Shown in pieces: positions 11,638 through 12,129 of a stretch of 12,129 bases of DNA (within the stretch, counting starts at the first letter, position 1; every line of letters begins with the position of its first letter). Origin of the DNA: GCA-016699105 sp036518915. Lineage in GTDB: Bacteria > Patescibacteriota > Saccharimonadia > UBA4664. A program made the position numbers and the translations under genes. The notes below the pieces were generated by a model. It made no database searches, was not told the origin of the DNA, and saw only the letters and a program-made list of their open reading frames with translations. The stretch is taken from contig DATDME010000029.1 of assembly GCA_036518915.1 (NCBI GenBank), positions 1 to 12,129 of the forward strand, written 5' to 3'.

Positions 11638-12129
11638 TCAGTAATCGATGCTTTTGCGCGCCAGAATCCCTGAATCGTAGGGATGCTTCACTTTGACCAT
11701 TTCCGTCATGAGGTCGGCCCGCTCCACAATTGGCGCTAGTTCCTGGGCGTGATGACCCGTTAGCACCAGGTCAAGCTGGGGCGGTTTGGCATCAATTAAT
11801 TCCAGCACCGGCGCTAGCGGCAACAGTCCACCCGTAATGCTCCCGATAATTTCATCGAGTACCACTACATCGTATTCACCGGACGAAATTTTAGCTTGGG
11901 CTAGCTCAAATGCTTCTTTGGCCGCCTCCACGTGTTCTTGCTCGGGCAGCTGGTCACCCAAAATCTTGTAAAAGCCCTTGCCGGCCTGAATAAACTCCAC
12001 GTTCGGCACATGCTCAAAACCGCCCTTCTCGCCGGTAAACCAGGTCTTCACAAACTGAATTACCAGCACGTGTTTGCCGTACCCGGCAGCCCGCAGTGCC
12101 AACCCCATGGCGGCCGTAGTCTTGCCTTT
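11638..12129 (-). CDS. cobO: Cob(I)yrinic acid a,c-diamide adenosyltransferase (partial, N-terminus outside the window)
   Basis: The visible 163 residues are the C-terminal bulk of a CobA/CobO/BtuR-type ATP:corrinoid adenosyltransferase. This enzyme moves the adenosyl group of ATP to cob(I)alamin or cobinamide to make the coenzyme form. The first visible residues, KGKTTAAMGLALRAAG, are the end of the P-loop, where ATP binds. VVVLDEIIGSI carries the acidic pair of the Walker B region. The end, VKHPYDSGILARKSIDY, matches the family's conserved HP-x-D-x-GI-x-A-x-x-G/S-I-[DE]-[YF] tail. About 10-30 residues are missing beyond the window edge. No other cobalamin biosynthesis gene is in the window, so a salvage role is likely. 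The symbol is chosen by similarity (cobA and btuR are used for the same family). Confidence 0.9.
   Translation of the reverse strand, partial: KGKTTAAMGLALRAAGYGKHVLVIQFVKTWFTGEKGGFEHVPNVEFIQAGKGFYKILGDQLPEQEHVEAAKEAFELAQAKISSGEYDVVVLDEIIGSITGGLLPLAPVLELIDAKPPQLDLVLTGHHAQELAPIVERADLMTEMVKVKHPYDSGILARKSIDY

Noticed and set aside
1..12129. CRISPR arrays, insertion sequences, tRNA or rRNA genes
   Set aside because: I looked on both strands and found no regularly spaced repeats, no transposase motifs with terminal repeats and no cloverleaf or rRNA-like sequence.

Overview
The window looks like a stretch of a small monoderm bacterium of the Patescibacteria/CPR type, most likely Candidatus Saccharibacteria (TM7). 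I infer this from the gene mix: a heliorhodopsin, an EXLDI-family protein, small DUF2127 and DUF1761 membrane proteins, short secreted proteins with no obvious enzyme domain, and an orphan corrinoid adenosyltransferase. It also rests on many short SD-less or leaderless transcripts mixed with SD-led ones. No marker gene (rRNA, ribosomal protein) is present, so the taxon is an inference. The standard code fits: TGA is used as a stop.

Layout. 1-229: mostly non-coding, possibly the last codons of an upstream gene. 230-1382: an MFS transporter broken by two -1 frameshifts, both at short T runs. 1462-2514: a DUF4037 nucleotidyltransferase-like protein. 2695-3459: a heliorhodopsin with the retinal lysine and the counterion glutamate. 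3536-4265 (minus): an EXLDI protein and a two-TM protein in an operon, divergent from a DUF2127 membrane protein (4360-4842). 4896-5396 (minus): a secreted protein with a Gly-rich tail. 5635-6063: a DUF1761 membrane protein. 6128-6700 (minus): a secreted protein made of two 67-residue repeats. 6905-7603 (minus): an endonuclease/exonuclease/phosphatase-fold hydrolase. Two strong bidirectional terminators (4858-4886, 6077-6105) separate convergent pairs.

7604-8861 is the accessory part. It holds a perfect DnaA-box 9-mer and a strong promoter with no gene behind it. That promoter ends at a 12-bp hairpin, which makes a candidate small RNA. Next comes an approximately 0.85-kb block of very GC-rich, actinobacterial-looking sequence with two short unrecognised ORFs and a GC-rich hairpin. 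The block looks transferred, possibly from an actinobacterial host.

8862-11155 is a classic marR-MFS (DHA2, EmrB/QacA-like) efflux operon. Its near-consensus promoter carries a perfect palindrome over the -10 and start site, which predicts autorepression. The right end (minus) has a DUF4430 (transcobalamin C-like) membrane-anchored protein downstream of a cob(I)yrinic acid a,c-diamide adenosyltransferase that runs off the window. Together these hint at corrinoid salvage.
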